Of a DNA stretch of 64,000 nt, positions 38,824-49,799 are shown piece after piece. The DNA is taken from positions 1-64,000 of the forward strand of contig JAQSDW010000002.1 of NCBI GenBank assembly GCA_029946105.1, read 5' to 3'. A program made the translations under genes and the position numbers. Under the pieces are notes generated by a model, which was not told where the DNA came from, ran no database searches, and saw only the letters and a list, made by a program, of their open reading frames with translations. Positions within the stretch are counted from its first letter, which is position 1, and the number at the start of each line of letters is the position of its first letter. Origin of the DNA: Reyranella sp. Lineage in GTDB: Bacteria; Pseudomonadota; Alphaproteobacteria; Reyranellales; Reyranellaceae.

Positions 38824-39393
38824 CTAGCCGCGGAAGCCCGCGGCGGCGATGAACCTGTCGATTTCGACTTGGGGCACAGGCTTTCCCGTCGAAGAGCATC
38901 GCATGGCGTTCAGGATCCACTGATAGCCGGCGCGGACAGAGGGCCCGTACTTGCGGATGCCGACGCACGACTCGCCGTCAGCACCGACGAAGGTGATGTA
39001 TTCGACGCCGCCGCGGTCGCCCAGCTGGGAGAAGTTGCTGGCGCCCCTGGCCTCGCGGGTCATTTCCTGGAGCCCGTCCTGCAGGGACTTGGCTTCCATG
39101 ATGCTCGAACCCAGGCTCGTCACCTCGTTGGCATGGTAGAAGAATTTGTGGCCGTTCAGCGTGCCCTCGGTCGACCAGCGTCGGAACGTGCCGCCGGCAC
39201 CCCCGCTCCAGTATCCCGTACCGCCGGCATATTCCTGCGTTGCACGGCATTTCAAACCGGGCGGCGCGATGATCTTCGACTGGATACATTCGATATCCGA
39301 CCAGACCGGGGCCTGTTGAGCGCTTGCCCCACCGACGAGGGCGATCACACAAAGCGTCGAGAGCGCCGAACCGAAAGCAATCCTGGCCATCAT
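38824..39393 (-). CDS. hypothetical secreted protein
   Basis: signal peptide ...LVGGASAQ; intact ORF. Confidence 0.55.
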   Translation of the reverse strand: MMARIAFGSALSTLCVIALVGGASAQQAPVWSDIECIQSKIIAPPGLKCRATQEYAGGTGYWSGGAGGTFRRWSTEGTLNGHKFFYHANEVTSLGSSIMEAKSLQDGLQEMTREARGASNFSQLGDRGGVEYITFVGADGESCVGIRKYGPSVRAGYQWILNAMRCSSTGKPVPQVEIDRFIAAAGFRG

Positions 39394-39457
39394 GTGACTT
39401 CACCATTCATATACCCGGACGGCGACGGTATCGCGATCGAGACGGTCTGCTCAAGCC

Positions 39458-40213
39458 TCAGGGCATGTAAGACCCGCCATTGACATGCAGGACCTGGCCA
39501 GTCGTGGCGTTCGAGTCGTCGGATGCCAAGAAGATCGCGGTGCGGGCGATCTGCTCTGGCGTCAACAGCTTGCCGCCGAGCGGAATGTTGACGCGGGCCA
39601 TCTCGATCAACTCGGCGTCGGTGTTGCCGTAGCGCGGTTGCGCCGTATCGGTGGTGCCGGGGGCGATGGCGTTGACCCGGATATCGTGCGGCGCGAGTTC
39701 GAGTGCCATGGCGCGCGTCATGGAGACGATGCCTCCCTTGCTGGCGCTGTAGTGCACGCCGCGCACGGCGCCGCGAACCGACTGCGAGGAAAGATTGATG
39801 ATCGAGCCTGGCTTGCCGGCGGCGATCAATGCCTTGGCCACTGCAATCGTGGCGAAGCAGCCGGCCTTCAGGTTGATGTCGAGCACATGGTCCCAGTCGC
39901 TTTCGCGCATTTCGAGCAATGGCACTCGGGGATAGACGCCGGCGTTGTTCACCAGGATAGCGGGCGGCCCGAGTTCGCGGACCGCCTCGGCCACCATCGC
40001 CTCGACTTCGGTGAGGCGGGAGACGTCGGCCCTGATGAGAAGGGCGCGGCGGCCGGCGGCCCGGACGCTCGCGGCCACGGCCTCGGCGGCAGCCTGGTCG
40101 TCGAGCCAGGTGAGCGCCACGTCAGCCCCCTCCCCGGCCAATGCGACCGCAATGGCGGCCCCGATGCCCTGCTGCGCCCCTGTCACGAGCGCCACCCTGC
40201 CTGCCAGTTTCAT
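39458..40213 (-). CDS. SDR family oxidoreductase
   Basis: MKLAGRVALVTGAQQGIGAAIA; INLSSQSVRGAVRGVHYSASKGGI (YxxxK). Confidence 0.93.
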   Translation of the reverse strand: MKLAGRVALVTGAQQGIGAAIAVALAGEGADVALTWLDDQAAAEAVAASVRAAGRRALLIRADVSRLTEVEAMVAEAVRELGPPAILVNNAGVYPRVPLLEMRESDWDHVLDINLKAGCFATIAVAKALIAAGKPGSIINLSSQSVRGAVRGVHYSASKGGIVSMTRAMALELAPHDIRVNAIAPGTTDTAQPRYGNTDAELIEMARVNIPLGGKLLTPEQIARTAIFLASDDSNATTGQVLHVNGGSYMP

Positions 40214-40417
40214 GCGAAAATTCCCTCTCCCGCGCCGCTCTGCCGGATCCTGGCACGCTTGCACGGACTGGGCCGCATCGCTATAAGCCCCGTTCCTTCG
40301 AGTGGCCTGGCCAATAAGGGCATTGCCTCGGCTGCTTTGTAAGGACTTTTCGGCTCCCTGTTTCGATAGGGGGTCGGGACCTGTGCTCCGGCGCTAACCC
40401 TTTGAAAAGGAACAAAA

Positions 40418-40621
40418 ATGCCCAAGATGAAGACCAAGAGCGGGGCCAAGAAGCGTTTTCGCTTCACGGCCTCCGGTAAAGTGAAGCATGGCGTCGTCGG
40501 CAAGCGCCACGGCATGACGAAGCGGGGCAACCGCTTCCTGCGCCAGCAGACCGGCATGACCCTGGTGTCCGATCCGGACACGCGGATCATCAAGCGCAAC
40601 TTCTTTCCGTACGAGAGGTAG
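40418..40621 (+). CDS. rpmI: 50S ribosomal protein L35
   Basis: [36 protein letters not shown]. Confidence 0.98.
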   Translation: MPKMKTKSGAKKRFRFTASGKVKHGVVGKRHGMTKRGNRFLRQQTGMTLVSDPDTRIIKRNFFPYER

Positions 40622-40624
40622 ACC

Positions 40625-40981
40625 ATGTCACGCGTCAAGCGGGGCGTGGCTGCACACGCTCGTCACAAGAAGGTCCTCAAGCTCGCCAAGGGCTATCGCG
40701 GCCGTTCCAATGCGGCGTTCCGCGTCGCCATCGAGAAGGTCGAGAAGGGCCTGCAGTATGCCTATCGCGATCGCCGCAACAAGAAGCGTGCGTTCCGCGG
40801 TCTGTGGATCCAGCGCATCAATGCCGCGACCCGCGAGCATGGTCTCACCTACTCGCAGTTCATGAACGGCATCCTCAAGGCGGGGATCGAGGTCGACCGC
40901 AAGGTCATGGCCGATCTCGCCGTGCGGGAGCCGGCGGCGTTCAAGGCTTTGGTCGAACAGGCGCAAGCGGCTCTGAAGTAG
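40625..40981 (+). CDS. rplT: 50S ribosomal protein L20
   Basis: [55 protein letters not shown]. Confidence 0.98.
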   Translation: MSRVKRGVAAHARHKKVLKLAKGYRGRSNAAFRVAIEKVEKGLQYAYRDRRNKKRAFRGLWIQRINAATREHGLTYSQFMNGILKAGIEVDRKVMADLAVREPAAFKALVEQAQAALK

Positions 40982-41036
40982 GGCCCGCCCTCAAGTAGTA
41001 CGTCGCGCCAGGGGGCGCTTCGGAAACGAGATCAAG

Positions 41037-41067
41037 GAGGGAGCCTGGACCACAGGCTCCCTCTTTT
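41037..41067 (+). terminator. intrinsic terminator/attenuator between rplT and pheS
   Basis: GAGGGAGCCTG-GACCA-CAGGCTCCCTC then TTTT. Confidence 0.85.
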
Positions 41068-41095
41068 CGTGTCGGGTTCAGAGAGAACGGCAGAG

Positions 41096-42208
41096 ATGGA
41101 CGATCTTTCGACGATCAAGAGTGCGGCGCTCGACGCCGTCATCGCCGCCACCGATCTCGGGGCGCTCGAGGCAGTGCGCGTGGCCGTGCTCGGCAAGAAG
41201 GGCAGCGTCACCGGGCTGATGAAGACCCTGGGCGCGATGGCGCCCGAGCAGCGCCGCGAATTCGGCGCCAAGGTCAACGAGCTGAAGGGCGAGGTCGAAG
41301 CGGCGCTCGAGGCCCGCAAGGGAACGCTCAGTACATCGGCACTGGCGACCCGGCTCGCGTCGGAGAAAGTCGACATCAGCCTGCCGATCCGGCCCGAGGG
41401 CCAGGGTGTCGAGAGGGGCAGCCTGCATCCGATCGGCCAGGTGATGGACGAGGTCGGCGCGATCTTCGGCGAGATGGGATTCACCTGGGCCGACGGTCCC
41501 GACATCGAGGACGACTGGCACAACTTCACCGCGCTCAACATTCCGCCGAACCATCCGGCACGTCAGATGCAGGACACCTTCTATCTGCCGCCGCGCGCCG
41601 ACGGCACGCCGATGGTGCTGCGCACCCATACCTCGCCGGTGCAGGCGCGCACCATGCTGAGCAAGGACGTGCAGATGCGGTTGGCCGACGGCGGATCGCT
41701 GCGCATCATCGTGCCCGGCCGCACCTACCGCATCGACAGCGACGCCACCCATGCGCCGATGTTCCACCAGGTCGAGGGCCTGGTGATCGATCGCACGACG
41801 CACATGGGCCACCTGAAGGGCTGCCTGGTCGATTTCTGCCGCGCCTTCTTCGAGATCGACGACCTGCCGCTGCGCTTCCGCCCGTCCTACTTCCCCTTCA
41901 CCGAGCCGTCGGCCGAGGTCGACATCGGCTGTTCGTGGAAGGACGGCGAGCTCAAGATCGGCGCGGGCGACTCGTGGCTCGAGATCCTGGGCTCCGGCAT
42001 GGTCCATCCCAACGTCATCCGGAATTGCGGACTCGATCCCGCGATCTACCAGGGCTTCGCCTTCGGCATGGGCATCGACCGCATCGCCATGCTGAAATAC
42101 GGCATTCCCGACCTGCGCAGCTTCTTCGATTCGGATCTGCGCTGGCTGCGCCACTACGGCTTCTCCGCGCTGGAATCGCCCTCCCTCACTGGAGGGCTCG
42201 GGCGATGA
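41096..42208 (+). CDS. pheS: phenylalanyl-tRNA synthetase alpha subunit
   Basis: [43 protein letters not shown]. Confidence 0.97.
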   Translation: MDDLSTIKSAALDAVIAATDLGALEAVRVAVLGKKGSVTGLMKTLGAMAPEQRREFGAKVNELKGEVEAALEARKGTLSTSALATRLASEKVDISLPIRPEGQGVERGSLHPIGQVMDEVGAIFGEMGFTWADGPDIEDDWHNFTALNIPPNHPARQMQDTFYLPPRADGTPMVLRTHTSPVQARTMLSKDVQMRLADGGSLRIIVPGRTYRIDSDATHAPMFHQVEGLVIDRTTHMGHLKGCLVDFCRAFFEIDDLPLRFRPSYFPFTEPSAEVDIGCSWKDGELKIGAGDSWLEILGSGMVHPNVIRNCGLDPAIYQGFAFGMGIDRIAMLKYGIPDLRSFFDSDLRWLRHYGFSALESPSLTGGLGR

Positions 42209-44604
42209 AGTTCACGCTCAGCTGGCTCAAGGAGCATCTCGATACCGAAGCGACGCTGGCCGAGGTGCGCGATCACCTGACCATGCTCGGCCTCGAGGTC
42301 GAGGGCATCACCAATCCGGCCGAGGCCCTGAAAGGCTTCGTGGTCGGCTACGTCATCGAGGCGATCCAGCATCCTAACGCAGACCGGCTGCGCGTCTGCA
42401 AGGTCGACACCGGCACGGGCACGATCCAGGTCGTGTGCGGCGCGCCCAATGCGCGGACCGGCATGAAGGGGATCTTCGCGCCGTCGGGCAGCTACATTCC
42501 CGGCACCGGCATCACGCTGAAGGCCAGCAAGATCCGCGGCGAGGAGAGCAATGGCATGCTCTGCTCCTCGCGCGAGCTGCGGCTCGGCGACGATCACAGC
42601 GGCATCATCGATCTGCCGGAAAGCGCCACGACTGGCTCGCCGGCGGCCGAAGCACTCGGCCTCGACGATGCGGTGATCGAGATCAAGGCCACACCCAATC
42701 GTGGCGATTGTCTGGGCGTGCACGGCATCGCGCGCGATCTCGCGGCGGCGGGCCTCGGCACGCTGAAGCCACCGAAGGTCGACAAGATCAAGGGCGGCTA
42801 TGCGAGCCCGATCAAGTGGACGCACGGCTACGAGGCCACGCCCGACAGCCCCTGCCCGCTCGTGGTCGGCCGGCATTTTCGCGGCATCAAGAACGGCCCC
42901 TCGCCCGACTGGCTGCAACGCCGCCTGAAGGCGGTCGGTCTGAGGCCAATCTCGACCCTGGTCGACATCACCAACCTGGTGACCTTCGATCTCAACCGGC
43001 CGCTGCACGTGTTCGACGCCGGAAAGCTGTCGGGCGATCTCGTCATGCGCCAGGCGCTCGACGGCGAGCAGATCCTGGCGCTCGACGGCAAGACCTATGC
43101 GCTCGATCCCTCGATTTCGGTCATCGCCGATTCGAAGGGCGTGCACGGCATCGGCGGCATCATGGGCGGCGAGGATACCGGCGTGCAGGAAGACACCACC
43201 GAGGTGTTCCTCGAAGCTGCCTACTTCCAGCCGATCGGCATCGCGGCGTCTGGCCGCAAGCTCGGCATCCTATCCGACGCGCGCTATCGCAACGAGCGCG
43301 GCATCGACCCTGAATCGTGCTGGTGGGGCGCCGAGGCGGCGACCCGGCTGATCCTCGAGCTTTGCGGCGGCGAGGCGAGCGAGATCGTCTCTAGCGGCGT
43401 CATGACGGCCTGGCAGCGCAGCTTCGAGCTGCGCGCCGATCGCGTAAAGACACTGACCGGCATCGACGTGCCAGCCGCGGACACCGCCGCGATCCTGGGC
43501 AAGCTGGGCTTCGCGGTGACCGGCAACGGCCCATGGACGGCCGCCGTGCCGTCCTGGCGTCCCGATATCGTGGGCGAGGCCGACCTGGTCGAGGAAGTGA
43601 CCCGGGTGTTCGGCTTCGACAAGATCCCGACCACGTCGCTGCCACAGCTGTCGCCGACCTCGAAGCCGGTGCGCGACTGGCTGCAGCGCCGCGTGCCGCA
43701 GGCGCGGCGGGCGCTGGGTGCGCGCGGCCTGAACGAGGCGGTCACCTGGTCGTTCATGCCGCTCAAACAGGCCGAGCGTTTCGGCGGCGGCGGCGCCGAC
43801 CTGCGCCTGCTGAACTCGATCGCCTCCGAACTCGACACGATGCGGCCTTCGATTCTGCCCAACCTGATTGACGCAGCCACGCGCAACGAGTCGCGCGGCC
43901 TGTCCGATCCGGCGCTGTTCGAGGTCGGCCCGCAGTACAAGGACGCAACGCCCACAGGCCAGCGCACCGTGGCCGCGGGGCTGCGCCACAACATGGCCGT
44001 GCCGCGCAACTGGGCCGGCCCCGCCCGCACGGTCGACGCCTTCGACGCCAAGGCCGACGCCATGGCCGTGCTGGCCGGCATCGGTGCGCCGGTCGAAAAC
44101 ATGAGTGCGCAACCCGGTGCGCCGGACTGGTATCACCCGGGCCGATCGGGCGCGATCAAGCTCGGTGACCGCGTGATGGCGCATTTCGGCGAGCTCCATC
44201 CCGAGATTGCCGCCGCCGCCGACCTAAAAGGTCCGGTCGCCGCCTTCGAGGTGTTCCTCGATGCGCCGCCGCCACCCAAGGCCAAAGCCTCCAAGGCGCG
44301 GCCCAAGCTCGTGCTGTCGGCCTTCCAGCCGGTCGAGCGCGACTTCGCCTTCCTGGTCGACACGAGCGTCGAGGCGGAGAAGATCGTCCGCGCCGCGCGC
44401 AATGCCGACAAGGCGCTGATCGTGAGCGCACGGGCCTTCGACCTCTACGCCGGCAAGGGCGTGCCCGAGGGCAGGAAATCCATCGCCATCGCCGTCACCC
44501 TGCAGCCGGTCGAGCGCACGCTCACCGATGCGGAGATCGAGGCGGCCTCGGCCAAGATCGTGGCGGCTGTCGCCAAGGCGACCGGCGCCGTGTTGCGTGG
44601 CTAG
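42205..44604 (+). CDS. pheT: phenylalanyl-tRNA synthetase beta subunit
   Basis: [36 protein letters not shown]3/B4, B5 and FDX-ACB patterns; ATGA overlap with pheS. Confidence 0.97.
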   Translation: MKFTLSWLKEHLDTEATLAEVRDHLTMLGLEVEGITNPAEALKGFVVGYVIEAIQHPNADRLRVCKVDTGTGTIQVVCGAPNARTGMKGIFAPSGSYIPGTGITLKASKIRGEESNGMLCSSRELRLGDDHSGIIDLPESATTGSPAAEALGLDDAVIEIKATPNRGDCLGVHGIARDLAAAGLGTLKPPKVDKIKGGYASPIKWTHGYEATPDSPCPLVVGRHFRGIKNGPSPDWLQRRLKAVGLRPISTLVDITNLVTFDLNRPLHVFDAGKLSGDLVMRQALDGEQILALDGKTYALDPSISVIADSKGVHGIGGIMGGEDTGVQEDTTEVFLEAAYFQPIGIAASGRKLGILSDARYRNERGIDPESCWWGAEAATRLILELCGGEASEIVSSGVMTAWQRSFELRADRVKTLTGIDVPAADTAAILGKLGFAVTGNGPWTAAVPSWRPDIVGEADLVEEVTRVFGFDKIPTTSLPQLSPTSKPVRDWLQRRVPQARRALGARGLNEAVTWSFMPLKQAERFGGGGADLRLLNSIASELDTMRPSILPNLIDAATRNESRGLSDPALFEVGPQYKDATPTGQRTVAAGLRHNMAVPRNWAGPARTVDAFDAKADAMAVLAGIGAPVENMSAQPGAPDWYHPGRSGAIKLGDRVMAHFGELHPEIAAAADLKGPVAAFEVFLDAPPPPKAKASKARPKLVLSAFQPVERDFAFLVDTSVEAEKIVRAARNADKALIVSARAFDLYAGKGVPEGRKSIAIAVTLQPVERTLTDAEIEAASAKIVAAVAKATGAVLRG

Positions 44605-44616
44605 AGTTAGAGTGAA

Positions 44617-46419
44617 ATGACCGACCTGTCGTTGATCCGCAATTTCTCGATCATCGCCCACATCGACCACGGCAAGAGCACGCTGGCCGACCGGCTGCTG
44701 ATGCGCTGCGGCGCGGTGACCGAACGCGAGTTCCACGACCAGATGCTCGATTCGATGGATATCGAACGCGAGCGCGGCATCACCATCAAGGCGCAGACGG
44801 TGCGGCTCAATTACCCCGCCCTGGACGGCAAGACCTACGTGCTCAATCTCATGGACACGCCGGGCCACGTCGACTTCGCCTATGAAGTCAGCCGCTCGCT
44901 GGCGGCCTGCGAGGGCTCGCTGCTGGTGGTCGATGCGAGCCAGGGCGTCGAGGCGCAGACGCTGGCCAACGCCTATCACGCGATCGATGCCAACCACGAG
45001 ATCATCCCGGTCCTGAACAAGGTCGACCTGCCATCCGCCGATCCCGAGCGGGTGTGCAAGGAGATCGAGGACGTGATCGGCATCGACACATCCGAGGCCG
45101 CGCACGTGTCGGCTAAAACCGGCGTCGGCATCGACGAGCTGCTGGAACTGATGGTGCGGCGACTGCCGGCGCCGACCGGCGAACGCAACGCGCCCTTGAA
45201 GGCGCTGCTGGTCGACAGCTGGTACGACCCGTACCTCGGCGTCGTCACCCTGGTGCGCGTCAAGGACGGCGTGCTGAAGAAGGGCATGCGCATCCGCATG
45301 ATGGCGGCGGCCGCCTCCTACGATCTCGACAAGGTCGGCATCTTCGCACCCAAGGCTACGGATGCGGCCGAGCTGGGACCGGGCGAGATCGGCTTCATCA
45401 TCGCCGGCATCAAGACCATCGCCGACTGCAAGGTCGGCGACACGATCACCGACGACCGCAAGCCCGCGGCCGAGATGCTGGCGGGCTTCAAGCCATCGGT
45501 GCCGGTGGTGTTCTGCGGCCTTTTCCCGGCCGATGCCGCCGAGTTCGAGACGCTGCGCGAATCGCTCTCCAAGCTCAGGCTGAACGACAGCTCGTTCCAT
45601 TTCGAGCCCGAATCGAGCGCAGCGCTGGGCTTCGGCTTCCGCTGCGGATTCCTCGGTCTCCTGCATCTCGAGATCGTGCAGGAGCGGCTGGAGCGCGAGT
45701 TCAACCTCGACCTCGTCACGACAGCACCTTCGGTCGTCTACAAGGTCAAGATGACGGACGGCACGGAGATGGAGCTGCACAATCCGGCCGACTATCCCGA
45801 CCCGGTCTATATCGAGAGCATGCAGGAGCCGTGGATCAAGGCCACGATCATCACGCCCGACGAACATCTGGGCTCCGTGCTGACGCTCTGCCAGGACCGG
45901 CGCGGCCAGCAGATCGAGCTCACCTACGCCGGCACCCGCGCCATGGCGGTCTATCGCCTGCCGCTGAACGAGGTGGTGTTCGACTTCTACGATCGCCTGA
46001 AGTCGGTGACGCGCGGCTATGCCAGCTTCGACTACGAGATCGACGGCTACGAGGAAAGCGAGCTGGTGAAGCTCTCGATCCTGGTCAATGCCGAGCCGGT
46101 CGATGCGCTCTCCATGATCGTGCACAAGAACGCCGCCGAAAGCCGCGGCCGGGCGCTCTGCGAGCGGCTGAAGGACCTGATCCCGCGCCAGCTCTTCAAG
46201 ATCGCCATCCAGGCGGCGATCGGCGGCCGGGTGATCGCGCGCGAGACCATCAGCGCGATGCGCAAGGACGTGCTGGCCAAGTGCTATGGCGGCGACATCA
46301 GCCGCAAGAAGAAGCTTCTGGAGAAGCAGAAGAAGGGCAAGAAGCGCATGCGCCAGATCGGCGACGTGGAAATCCCGCAGTCGGCCTTCATCGCCGCGCT
46401 GAAGATGGACAATCGCTGA
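44617..46419 (+). CDS. lepA: elongation factor 4
   Basis: [61 protein letters not shown]. Confidence 0.98.
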   Translation: MTDLSLIRNFSIIAHIDHGKSTLADRLLMRCGAVTEREFHDQMLDSMDIERERGITIKAQTVRLNYPALDGKTYVLNLMDTPGHVDFAYEVSRSLAACEGSLLVVDASQGVEAQTLANAYHAIDANHEIIPVLNKVDLPSADPERVCKEIEDVIGIDTSEAAHVSAKTGVGIDELLELMVRRLPAPTGERNAPLKALLVDSWYDPYLGVVTLVRVKDGVLKKGMRIRMMAAAASYDLDKVGIFAPKATDAAELGPGEIGFIIAGIKTIADCKVGDTITDDRKPAAEMLAGFKPSVPVVFCGLFPADAAEFETLRESLSKLRLNDSSFHFEPESSAALGFGFRCGFLGLLHLEIVQERLEREFNLDLVTTAPSVVYKVKMTDGTEMELHNPADYPDPVYIESMQEPWIKATIITPDEHLGSVLTLCQDRRGQQIELTYAGTRAMAVYRLPLNEVVFDFYDRLKSVTRGYASFDYEIDGYEESELVKLSILVNAEPVDALSMIVHKNAAESRGRALCERLKDLIPRQLFKIAIQAAIGGRVIARETISAMRKDVLAKCYGGDISRKKKLLEKQKKGKKRMRQIGDVEIPQSAFIAALKMDNR

Positions 46420-46436
46420 TCAGCTGAGGGCGCTGA

Positions 46437-46796
46437 TCAGCTGAGGCCGCGGCTGCGCCGCCGCCGCGGCGGGCGCGAGCCGATGAAGAAGACGGACTCG
46501 CGTTGCTGGCCGCTGCGCCCGCCCAGCCACAGGCAGACCAGGCCCAGACCCAGGAAGGCCGGCAGGACCGGAACCATCAGGACGGGCCGCACCATCCAGC
46601 TCCACAGCACGGTCGAGAGATGCCTCTGGACGGCGCTCTGGCTGTAGGCCAGCGAGCGGGCATCGAGGTGCGACCACAGGTCGCCGAACCCCAGCAGGTG
46701 GAAGGACCCTTCCGCCCACCAGGCAAGCCCGTCATGCACCACCGCCGCAACCGCCAGCGCCAGCAACAACCACCCCAAAACGCGAAACACCACCAT
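46437..46796 (-). CDS. small hypothetical membrane protein
   Basis: two hydrophobic segments; basic tail RPPRRRRSRGLS. Confidence 0.55.
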   Translation of the reverse strand: MVVFRVLGWLLLALAVAAVVHDGLAWWAEGSFHLLGFGDLWSHLDARSLAYSQSAVQRHLSTVLWSWMVRPVLMVPVLPAFLGLGLVCLWLGGRSGQQRESVFFIGSRPPRRRRSRGLS

Positions 46797-46903
46797 CGAT
46801 CCCCCAAATGGCGGCCGGCACCCTAGCCAAGTCGGCAGGTCGGGGGAAGATGCCGTTGCCCATGGCGGCGGTCGCGCTATAAGAGCGGCCAACCGCACTC
46901 CCC

Positions 46904-46993
46904 GGACAGGTGGCCGAGCGGTTTAAGGCACACGCTTGGAAAGCGTGCGTGGTGTAACAGCCACCGCGGGTTCGAATCCCGCCCTGTCCGCCA
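46904..46993 (+). tRNA. tRNA-Ser (GGA)
   Basis: GGACAGG...CCTGTCC-G-CCA acceptor; anticodon loop TTGGAAA; long variable arm; GGTTCGAATCC T-arm. Confidence 0.97.
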
Positions 46994-47415
46994 GCGAGGC
47001 TACGAACTCGCTCTCCAAGCGGCTACGCGTCGCAAATAAAGCCCGATTTCCGGGCGCATTCGCGGATAAAACCACCACCATGCGCCGCACAAATCGACTC
47101 GAATTTCGATCGATTCGGGCACTTTCAGCGGGTTTTCTCCGGGCCATGATTGTCGAGTGGTTGTTCCCGATGCACGTCGACGAAACGCCGGCCGGCTTGT
47201 GACCGACGGTTTCGAGCTGGTGGAAAACAGAAAGTCTCACGCCGCGTGAACTGGAGAATCTTGTTGCTGCGCAACATTGCGGTGCAACGTCGATCGCCAT
47301 CGGCAATTAGAAATCCCGAGAATATGCGGCGGCCAGATGCCGTCATGTCTGCCGATCAGACATCGAAGGATGCACTCGCGGGCAGGAAGAGCGGCAGCAA
47401 CGTATAGGGTGGCGC

Positions 47416-47886
47416 TTATGTCTTGGCGTAGGCGATGCTCATGGTCTCGGCAACACATGCCGGACGTTCCTTGCCCTCGATCTCGACGGTCCATTGGTAT
47501 GTCATGCGAATGCCGCCGTTTGACATGTCGTCGGCGGCTAGCAGCTTCTGGCGGCCGCGGATGCGCGCACCAACCTGCACGGGGCTCGTGTAGCGCACTT
47601 TGTTCGAGCCATAATTTATACCGTTCCGCACATTGTCGATCTTGAGTACATCGCGGGCGAAGGTGGAGATCACGGCCAGGGTAAGATTACCGTGCGCGAT
47701 GGTCTTCCCATCCGGCATGTCCGTCTTGCAGCGCTCGACATCGACATGGATCCACTGATGGTCGCCACTTGCTTCGGCGAATACGTTGATGCGTTCCTGT
47801 GTCATGACCAGCCAGTCGCTGACCCCCAGTTCCTGACCGACCAGCGCTTTCATCGCCTGCGGACTCTCAACGATTCGCTTTGCCAC
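47416..47886 (-). CDS. MaoC family dehydratase
   Basis: FAEASGDHQWIHVDVERC...IAHGNLTLAVISTF; NYGSNKVRYTSPV; GTG start at 47886. Confidence 0.9.
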   Translation of the reverse strand: MAKRIVESPQAMKALVGQELGVSDWLVMTQERINVFAEASGDHQWIHVDVERCKTDMPDGKTIAHGNLTLAVISTFARDVLKIDNVRNGINYGSNKVRYTSPVQVGARIRGRQKLLAADDMSNGGIRMTYQWTVEIEGKERPACVAETMSIAYAKT

Positions 47887-48011
47887 GATGTCCTCCCTCA
47901 AACCAAACCAACACGGATCCTGTACTGTCACAGGGAGAGTTCACAAGCGCCTGCCGCGAACGCGTAGACATCGAGCCCGTATTGCGAGCGCCTTCCGAGC
48001 GATGCCCGGCG

Positions 48012-48674
48012 TCAACCCGTGATGGCAGCCCTGATGCGGTCGACCGCGGCATCGGGCGCGGTGAGCACGGTTGTCCCGACCGCGGCAGTGACTGCCGCCA
48101 GCGCACGCGACGTCGAGAAGTGCGCGAGCATGATGGCGTCGCAGTGCGCGAGCTCGGGCGCCCGCGCGGCGATCAGCGCGTTGTGCCGGACGGCGTCGCC
48201 CTTGCGCAACGCATCCATGGCCCCTTCGACGACGATCGTCTCGAGCGTCGCCGTGGCGCCCGCCTCACCGACGAACTGCTCGAACTCCTCCGTCATGGTC
48301 AGCACCGACGGCGCGAAGGTCGCGAGCATCCCGATCCGCCGTCCCCGGCCGATCGCCTTCCGGAACATCGCTTCGTTGGGCTTTAGCACGGGCACCGGCA
48401 GTTCCTGCGCCATGCGCTCGATCGCCGGCCCGAACGCCGAGCAGGTGACGAGGATCGCCTCGGCGCCGATGCGATGCGCGTAGCCGCCGAGCTCGACGAA
48501 GCGCTCGAACATGCGCGGCGTCAGGTCATGATCCTTGGCGCGATCGACCGACAGCGAGTCGTCGAGCAGGTTGACGATCTCGGCCTCGGGCCAGCGCATG
48601 GCGAACGCGTGCTGGATGGGTTCCACGGCGACGGGCGTCCCATGCAGGAGGACGACGCGGGGCTTCTTTGACAT
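48012..48674 (-). CDS. aspartate/glutamate racemase family protein
   Basis: ILVTCSAFGPAIERMAQELPVPVLKPNEAM; CDAIMLAHFS. Confidence 0.8.
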   Translation of the reverse strand: MSKKPRVVLLHGTPVAVEPIQHAFAMRWPEAEIVNLLDDSLSVDRAKDHDLTPRMFERFVELGGYAHRIGAEAILVTCSAFGPAIERMAQELPVPVLKPNEAMFRKAIGRGRRIGMLATFAPSVLTMTEEFEQFVGEAGATATLETIVVEGAMDALRKGDAVRHNALIAARAPELAHCDAIMLAHFSTSRALAAVTAAVGTTVLTAPDAAVDRIRAAITG

Positions 48675-48703
48675 GCGACCGGTCCTTCGAAAGGAGAGCG
48701 TTT

Positions 48704-49411
48704 TCAGGAATGAAGCAGGCGGGATACCAAACCACCATCGCCATAGGCCTTCGCCGCGGCGGGCGAGGCGAGCAGCGCCATCAGCGCGGCGGCACCGTCG
48801 GCGTTCGTGGCATCGGCAAAGATGGCGGCATCGAAGGTAGAGACGGTCTGGACCTCCGAGGGAAACGGACCGGCGACGGCGACGCCGGGGACCGACATCA
48901 GTTCGCTCACCTGCTGGATCGCAATGTCGGCCTCTCCGCTCGCGACCTTCTCGCCGGTGAAGCCCATCGGGATAGCGACGGCGCGCGCGTTGACCTCCGC
49001 GGCAATACCCAGCCGCTCGACCAGCCCGGTGAAGTAGATGCCGCTCGCACCCGCCCGGGAGTAGGCCACCCTCGCGCCGACCAGCGCCCGCTTAAACGCC
49101 TCGACCGTCGAGACGTCGGGCTTCGGCGTGCCCTCGCGGACGCCGACGCCCAGGATCGAGTCGGCGAGACAGACGCGAGTCTCGGGACGCACGATGCGGT
49201 CGGCGCAGAGCTTGTCCATGGAGCCGTCGATGGCGATGACGACGTCGGCGCGCTGCCCTTCGGCGATCGACTTCATGATGGCCGTGGTCGGACGCCAATC
49301 GACCTCCAGGCGATAGGGCGATGCGGCCTCGAAGGCCGGTTTCAGCCAGCGATTGACGGCCACCTCGAGGGCGAGCCCGCTCATGACGGCGACAGACGAC
49401 GGCGATGCCAC
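48704..49411 (-). CDS. ModA-like substrate-binding domain protein without obvious signal peptide
   Basis: VAVMSGLALEVAVNRWLKPAFEAAS...RADVVIAIDGSMDKL; GVREGTPKPDVSTVEAFKRAL. Confidence 0.78.
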   Translation of the reverse strand: MASPSSVAVMSGLALEVAVNRWLKPAFEAASPYRLEVDWRPTTAIMKSIAEGQRADVVIAIDGSMDKLCADRIVRPETRVCLADSILGVGVREGTPKPDVSTVEAFKRALVGARVAYSRAGASGIYFTGLVERLGIAAEVNARAVAIPMGFTGEKVASGEADIAIQQVSELMSVPGVAVAGPFPSEVQTVSTFDAAIFADATNADGAAALMALLASPAAAKAYGDGGLVSRLLHS

Positions 49412-49799
49412 TGGACCTCACTCCTCGCACAACAGACAATGGACAACGCCAATATAGCGCGATGCAGCCGTGGACGGCGGTAAAAGTTGATCTAGAGCTG
49501 ATCTCCGTGGACGGGCACGAGAACGCGCGGGCCCAGTATTTTGCCCGCGTCCCGCCATGACAGCCGAGAGACCACGAGAGGTCTATCTCGAGCATCTCCA
49601 ACGTCTCGGGTAGCCCGCGCTCCTGTTCACCGCCAAACATCAGGGGAGTGAGAGGGCGTGCGCGGAGCACTGCGACTTTCCTGGTGTCATATGACTGAAG
49701 ACCTTGATTGGAGCTTGGTAACGAAGCGACTGAAGTCACTCATTTAACGCAGCAGTCGACGCAGTGATGGAGCGCGGCAGAAGGCTGCCAGCGCTGAAA

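Noticed and set aside
40290-40417. Possible L20/L35 autoregulatory leader upstream of rpmI
   Set aside because: Some pairing visible but no convincing L20 operator structure by eye; needs covariance search.
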